DNA from: Eubacterium sp.
GTDB taxonomy: Bacteria > Bacillota > Clostridia > Lachnospirales > CAG-274
Length of the DNA: 8,739 bases
Assembly: GCA_020859645.1 (NCBI GenBank)
Contig: JAJBVU010000026.1
Span: forward strand, 1-8,739
Direction of reading: 5' to 3'
Every line of letters begins with the position of its first letter. Within the stretch, counting starts at the first letter, position 1. Below the pieces are notes generated by a model, which worked only from the letters and a program-made list of their open reading frames with translations, did not search any database and was not told where the DNA came from. The translations under genes and the position numbers were made by a program. This document shows, piece by piece, positions 7,013-8,739 of the stretch.

Positions 7013-8739
7013 ATGGCGAAATGTTTAGGCTGTATGAAAGAGCATAACGAAAAGAACGGTGTGTGTCCTTACTGCGGTTATGACAACAACAGCAAGCCCA
7101 CAGAAGCCTATCATATGGTGCCGGGGTCTATATTAGAGGGACGTTATCTTATAGGCAGGTGCGTCGGTCAGGGCGGCTTCGGTATAACATATATAGGCTG
7201 GGATCTGCAGCTTGAAAGAAAAATTGCCGTTAAGGAATATTTTCCCAGTGACTTTGCAACAAGAGCCTTGGGAGAACAGCAGCTGACTATTTATAACGGG
7301 GATGCTGCCGACCAGTTCGGAGCAGGGCTTAAAAGCTTCATCGATGAGGCTCAGAGACTTGCCAAGTTTAACGGTATAAAGGGTATTGTTGATATTTATG
7401 ATACATTTATAACCAATAATACAGGCTATATAGTTATGGAATTTCTTTCGGGTGTTTCGGTTAAGGATATGCTTAAGGCTAACGGAACCCTTGACTACCC
7501 CACTGCGAAGGAAATTGTTGTGGAAATGCTCTATATTTTGAACGAGGTTCATAAAGAGGGTATTATCCACAGAGATATTGCGCCGGATAATATTTTTATT
7601 ACGGACGAGGGTGAATTTAAGCTTTTGGATTTCGGTGCGGCAAGATATGCTTCAATCGTAAATTCAAAGAGCCTTTCGGTAATTTTAAAGCCCGGCTACG
7701 CCCCTGCGGAGCAGTACAGAAGAAGAGGAAACCAGGGTCCATGGACGGATATTTATGCCCTTGCGGCTACATTTTATAAGCTGATTACGGGGGTTACGCC
7801 GCCGGAATCTATGGAGAGAATTAACGGCGACAATCTTGTTCCTCCTTCAAAGCTTGGGGTTCAGATACCCAAAAACGATGAAATTATTCTTCTTAACGCT
7901 TTGAACGTTATGCCCGAAAACAGAGTTCAGAACGCAAAGGAATTTTTAGACGCTCTGGGCGGCAAAAGAGCAGTCAGAAAGAGAGAAAGAAACTTAGGAG
8001 CCGATACGGGAAAGATGTATAAATTCGCTATTCCCCTTTTGGTAATTTCTCTTATTTTCGTAGGGGCTTTCGGCGTTTATGTTAAAGCCGGAGGCATAGA
8101 CATGGAATACGTAGGTGAAATTGTAAGAGGTTCTTATGAAATAGCCGACGGATTTGCCATTGTAAGAAACGTAGTAGGCAAAGACAGAGAGCAGGCTGAA
8201 AAGCTTCTCAACATGGACGGCTTTAAGGTTGAAATAGGCGAGTCAATATATATCGACGTTATTGACGAGGGCAAGGTTGCGGCGCAGACACCTTCATCGG
8301 GCAGCGCTTCAACAGAGGATACCGTAATTACCCTTGTAGTAAGCTTAGGCGCCCAAACAGGCGACATAGGCGCTTATATAAACAGATCCGCCGATGAGGT
8401 TATGACAGAGCTTAAGGCGGCAGGCTTCTATAATATCGATACTATGCCCGGTGAGAAAAACGAGCTTCCCGAGGGTACGGTTGAAGCGGTTAAGTCCAAC
8501 GCAGAGGAAATCGCAGAAAACTCACAGGTTAAGCTTTCATCGCCTATAGTTCTTTATGTTTCCGACGGAAGCAATTTCGAAATCGATGAAACCAAGGATG
8601 TTAAGGTTCCCAATGTAACAAAGAAGAAATATACAGACGCAAGCAGTACAATTGTTGAAAACAAGCTTATTGTAGGCTCAGTTTCCTATGAATACAGCAG
8701 CTCTGTTAAAGAGGGCTATGTAATAAGCCAAAGCCCCTC
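7013..8739 (+). CDS. PASTA-domain Ser/Thr protein kinase (PrkC/Stk type) with N-terminal zinc ribbon, 3' partial
   Basis: The frame is open to the right edge, giving 575 codons with no stop. A zinc ribbon (C4, C7, C18, C21) precedes a full kinase domain (about 44-315): GQGGFG (52-57), IAVK (K74), helix-C Glu E112, HRDIAPDN (186-193), DFG (206-208) and GYAPAEQY (228-235), in which the APE motif is reordered. A basic run (KRAVRKRER, 318-326) and one helix (about 336-357) follow. Outside, a PASTA domain at about 382-446 is clear (VVGKDREQAEKLL...GKVAAQTPSSG...ITLVVS), about 447-517 is a divergent second one, and about 529 onward is a third cut off by the edge (VPNVTKKKYTDA...EGYVISQSP). PASTA kinases such as PrkC respond to peptidoglycan fragments or lipid II and control growth, division or germination; the same ligand class is inferred here. 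The zinc ribbon is not part of classical PrkC. AAAGAGGTG (6998-7006) precedes ATG 7013, 63 bp after the pseudokinase. Confidence 0.92.
   Translation, partial: MAKCLGCMKEHNEKNGVCPYCGYDNNSKPTEAYHMVPGSILEGRYLIGRCVGQGGFGITYIGWDLQLERKIAVKEYFPSDFATRALGEQQLTIYNGDAADQFGAGLKSFIDEAQRLAKFNGIKGIVDIYDTFITNNTGYIVMEFLSGVSVKDMLKANGTLDYPTAKEIVVEMLYILNEVHKEGIIHRDIAPDNIFITDEGEFKLLDFGAARYASIVNSKSLSVILKPGYAPAEQYRRRGNQGPWTDIYALAATFYKLITGVTPPESMERINGDNLVPPSKLGVQIPKNDEIILLNALNVMPENRVQNAKEFLDALGGKRAVRKRERNLGADTGKMYKFAIPLLVISLIFVGAFGVYVKAGGIDMEYVGEIVRGSYEIADGFAIVRNVVGKDREQAEKLLNMDGFKVEIGESIYIDVIDEGKVAAQTPSSGSASTEDTVITLVVSLGAQTGDIGAYINRSADEVMTELKAAGFYNIDTMPGEKNELPEGTVEAVKSNAEEIAENSQVKLSSPIVLYVSDGSNFEIDETKDVKVPNVTKKKYTDASSTIVENKLIVGSVSYEYSSSVKEGYVISQSP

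Noticed and set aside
7133..7570. 145-residue open frame on the minus strand
   Set aside because: It lies wholly within the PASTA kinase domain, which has clear catalytic motifs in the other strand; a shadow frame.

Overview
The window is a single-direction stretch of bacterial DNA given over almost entirely to Ser/Thr phospho-signalling. Several features point to a low-to-moderate GC Firmicute, most likely an anaerobic member of the Clostridia. These are AG-rich Shine-Dalgarno sites, frequent AAA/GAA/ATA/CTT codons, Clostridia-style FHA proteins with an N-terminal Cys/His knuckle, a PASTA kinase, and Thr/Glu/Ala-rich extracytoplasmic tails. That placement is inference; nothing here identifies a genus. 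There are no tRNA, rRNA, CRISPR or mobile-element signatures.

Layout, all on the + strand: (1) a PP2C-type phosphatase (1-933), open to the left edge and preceded in frame by a membrane segment; (2) a soluble FHA protein with an N-terminal Cys/His knuckle (1000-1647); (3) a multi-pass membrane protein with a C-terminal FHA domain (1665-2720); (4) a 170-bp gap with two strong hairpins, probably terminators or attenuators; (5) a receptor-like kinase (2891-5392) whose outside domain resembles an ABC-transporter sugar-type solute-binding protein; (6) a membrane-anchored kinase homologue that has lost the ATP-binding loop, the catalytic Lys and the catalytic Asp, so a pseudokinase (5450-6949); (7) a PASTA-type kinase (7013 to the right edge, truncated).

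The three kinase-family proteins share one plan: an N-terminal four-cysteine zinc ribbon, a kinase fold, one membrane helix and an extracytoplasmic part. They look like tandem paralogues that kept the inside half and exchanged the outside half: a solute-binding-like domain, a disordered tail, and PASTA repeats. Together with a phosphatase (eraser) and two FHA proteins (phosphothreonine readers), the set holds every element of a phosphorylation circuit. A reasonable model is that two active kinases respond to different extracellular ligands, the pseudokinase acts as scaffold or allosteric partner, FHA proteins carry the signal, and the PP2C resets it. The ligands and phosphorylated targets cannot be read from the sequence. 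The kinase/solute-binding-protein fusion next to the pseudokinase is the most unusual part.
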